From contig NZ_CP060007.1 in the NCBI RefSeq assembly GCF_014168535.1, positions 186,001 through 250,000 of the forward strand: a stretch of 64,000 bases of DNA, read 5' to 3'. This stretch comes from Lacibacter sediminis. Its GTDB lineage: Bacteria; Bacteroidota; Bacteroidia; Chitinophagales; Chitinophagaceae. The position numbers were made by a program, and so were the translations under genes. This document shows positions 62,591 through 64,000 of this stretch, in pieces. Positions within the stretch are counted from its first letter, which is position 1, and each line of letters opens with the position of its first letter. The notes beneath the pieces are model-generated. The model was given only the letters and a program-made list of their open reading frames with translations, was not told where the DNA came from and did no database searches.

Positions 62591-62655
62591 CAGGAAGTTT
62601 TTTTTTGATACCGGCTTTGGTTCCTTGTGGCATCGTCCCTTGCGTCGCAATCCCT

Positions 62656-62675
62656 GCCCGTCCGGTCAGGCGGGC
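62656..62675. repeat. Palindromic element in the metF leader
   Basis: GCCCGTC / GGCGGGC stem (7 pairs, one G-T, loop CGGTCA) within a GC-richer stretch (about 62630-62680). The sequence type resembles dispersed palindromic repeats that I recall from Bacteroidota intergenic regions. Only one copy was seen in the window, so repeat status is unproven. It has no good T-run, so it is not an obvious terminator. Confidence 0.4.
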
Positions 62676-62736
62676 TTTCATCGCCAATGCAGCATTGAGC
62701 AGGAAACAGCAGCAGCCAAAATAAACCAATCGACAA

Positions 62737-63690
62737 ATGAAAGTAACCGAACATATAGCACAGGCAAAAGATACGCTTGTTTCTTTTGAGATACTTCCAC
62801 CATTGAAAGGGAAGACCATTAATTCTATTTTCGATCATCTTGATCCGTTGATGGAGTTTAAACCATCCTGGATCAATGTTACGTATCACCGTGCCGAGCA
62901 GGTGTTTAAAAAGAAACCCGATGGTACGTTTGAAAAAGTGGAAGTCCGGAAGCGTCCCGGTACAGTTGGTATTTGTGCGGCTTTGCAGAATCATTACAAT
63001 CTTGATGCGGTTCCGCATCTTATCTGTGGCGGTTTTTCCAAACGTGAAACAGAAGATGCGTTGATCGATCTCAATTTTATCGGTGTACAGAATGTGTTGG
63101 TGCTTCGTGGCGATGCAGCTAAGAACGAAACATTTTTTGAACCGCACCCCGATGGTCATCGTTTGGCAATTGATCTCCTGAAACAAACGATCAACCTCAA
63201 TCATGGTATTTATCTCGAAGAAGATATCCGTGATGGTTTCCGCACCGATTTTTGCGCAGGTGTGGCAGGTTATCCTGAGAAACATTTTGAAACACCCAAC
63301 CAGGAAATTGAAATGCAACGCCTGAAAGATAAAGTGGATGCAGGTGCTGAATATATTATGACGCAGATGTTTTTCGACAACAGCAAATTCTTTGCGTTTG
63401 TTAAGCAATGCCGTGAAATGGGAATTGAAGTTCCCATCATCCCGGGCTTGAAACCATTAACAAGCAAGAAACAACTATCGGTTATTCCACGTACGTTTCA
63501 TGTTGATATTCCAACAGAGTTGAGTAATGAAATGATGCGGGCTAAAACAGATGATGATTGTAAGAAAGTAGGAACAGATTGGCTCATTCAGCAGTCAAAA
63601 GAATTGAAAGAGTTTGGTGTGCCGGTATTACACTATTACACACTCGGCAGCCCGAAAGTGATTTATAATGTGGTGAAGAATGTGTTGTAA
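62737..63690 (+). CDS. metF: 5,10-methylenetetrahydrofolate reductase
   Basis: 317 residues, TIM barrel. It shows the family's N-terminal Glu (VSFEILPP), the FAD-binding region [13 protein letters not shown] [22 protein letters not shown], and [17 protein letters not shown]. It reduces methylene-THF to methyl-THF with NAD(P)H, giving the methyl group for methionine. It has its own promoter and an unusually long leader (about 140 nt), in which I see no recognisable SAM riboswitch. Confidence 0.96.
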   Translation: MKVTEHIAQAKDTLVSFEILPPLKGKTINSIFDHLDPLMEFKPSWINVTYHRAEQVFKKKPDGTFEKVEVRKRPGTVGICAALQNHYNLDAVPHLICGGFSKRETEDALIDLNFIGVQNVLVLRGDAAKNETFFEPHPDGHRLAIDLLKQTINLNHGIYLEEDIRDGFRTDFCAGVAGYPEKHFETPNQEIEMQRLKDKVDAGAEYIMTQMFFDNSKFFAFVKQCREMGIEVPIIPGLKPLTSKKQLSVIPRTFHVDIPTELSNEMMRAKTDDDCKKVGTDWLIQQSKELKEFGVPVLHYYTLGSPKVIYNVVKNVL

Positions 63691-63741
63691 CTAAAGATAA
63701 CCTCTTCAAACATCTCTGAAAGCCTTGCATTGCAGGTCTTT

Positions 63742-64000
63742 TTATTTACTGTTAAAGGTTATAGTTAACGTGGCTGTAATAGCTGTAGCAGCAGGCACAA
63801 ACCTGCAAATACCTCCTACACAAAATAGGCCTGCCCGTTGTCTTCCGTATGCTACTGAAAACCTGCTGCCGTTTTTGGTAAAGCTTCCGCCAATATTCGG
63901 ATAATGTGTATTCGTAACATCGTAATTATAAAGATCACTCACATAAAAACTAAAAGATGGCGCAAAGTTGAACTCTGTTACTGCTGCTGCCCAGTTGCCA
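63742..64000 (-). CDS. C-terminal end of an outer membrane protein (DUF6029-like), partial
   Basis: The reading frame enters from beyond the right edge and ends at the stop at 63742-63744, giving at least 85 residues. Alternating strands (FNFAPSFSFYVSDLYNYD, RFSVAYGRQRAGLFCVGGICRFVPA) and a final strand ITATLTITF are those of a barrel C-terminus. The RQRAGLFCVGGICR segment recalls DUF6029 family proteins. The start lies outside the window. Confidence 0.65.
   Translation of the reverse strand, partial: GNWAAAVTEFNFAPSFSFYVSDLYNYDVTNTHYPNIGGSFTKNGSRFSVAYGRQRAGLFCVGGICRFVPAATAITATLTITFNSK

Noticed and set aside
62490..63408. Long minus-strand open frame continuing upstream of lptB
   Set aside because: It is antisense to metF, which has clear enzyme motifs. 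Its translation is Cys/Phe/His-rich with no domain, and the promoter element and TTG start at 62466 fit lptB.
63718..63741. Weak inverted repeat after metF as a terminator
   Set aside because: The stem has internal mismatches; only the T-run is suggestive.
1..64000. tRNA genes, rRNA genes, CRISPR arrays, insertion sequences or prophage genes
   Set aside because: Reading the intergenic regions on both strands showed no cloverleaf with a TTC-type T-loop, no regular spaced repeats, and no transposase, integrase or phage structural motif.

Overview
The window is 64 kb of chromosome from a Bacteroidota bacterium, most likely of the Chitinophagales/Chitinophagaceae type (inferred). Support comes from moderate to low GC and many promoters of the Bacteroidota form TTTG-N19-21-TAnnTTTG, for example before recA, typA, rplM, metF and a DUF4920 gene. 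Other support is gldC, two proteins with type IX secretion (T9SS) sorting domains (one type A, one type B), a periplasmic-propeller LytS-type kinase with its LytTR regulator, and lineage families such as DUF4290, DUF6089, DUF3667 and DUF4920. No tRNA, rRNA, CRISPR array, insertion sequence or prophage was recognised. The window is mostly core chromosome with a few accessory operons.

Layout. 0-3.5 kb (minus): a PepSY-like secreted protein, then a DUF3455 lipoprotein / methyltransferase / vanadium-haloperoxidase-like lipoprotein operon. 3.8-8.3 kb (plus): hybrid propeller sensor kinase and LytTR regulator. 8.3-15.3 kb (minus): an S9 peptidase gene split by an in-frame TAA, a DUF4920 protein and a large T9SS type B surface protein. 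15.5-23 kb: recA, a lipoprotein, a ModF-like ABC ATPase, an ECF sigma factor / membrane protein / TraB-family operon, an ArsC/Spx-like protein, cysE-cysK. 23-34 kb: UvrD/PcrA helicase, typA, murA (with Asp in place of the catalytic Cys), DUF4290, a T9SS-exported metallopeptidase. 33-40.5 kb (plus): glycosyltransferase, gldC, yqeY, cvpA, hydrolase, CBS protein, Omp85-like protein, NAD kinase, DUF6089. 41.7-44.6 kb: rplM-rpsI-rpsB-tsf. 44.7-49.3 kb: DinB/DUF1569 protein, paaZ, enoyl-CoA hydratase, a TTG-start hypothetical gene, AlkA-like glycosylase. 49.3-57.5 kb: an inorganic-carbon cluster with two beta-carbonic anhydrases, a SulP transporter and DabA-DabB. 57.5-61.6 kb (minus): GH3 / PhyH / DUF3667 / FabG operon. 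61.7-64 kb: lptB, metF and the end of a DUF6029-like gene.

The most interesting block is the carbonic anhydrase - SulP - dabA - dabB run. All four zinc-site residues known from DabA are present (Cys355, Asp357, His526, Cys541). Together the genes encode energy-coupled CO2 hydration and trapping, bicarbonate transport and interconversion, in what looks like a heterotroph with no CO2-fixation genes in view. Also worth a second look are the S9 peptidase nonsense codon, the MurA Cys-to-Asp change (predicted fosfomycin insensitivity), RGG-rich tails on ribosomal protein S2 and the DUF4290 protein, a strong hairpin between rpsB and tsf, and a GC-richer intergenic element before rplM.
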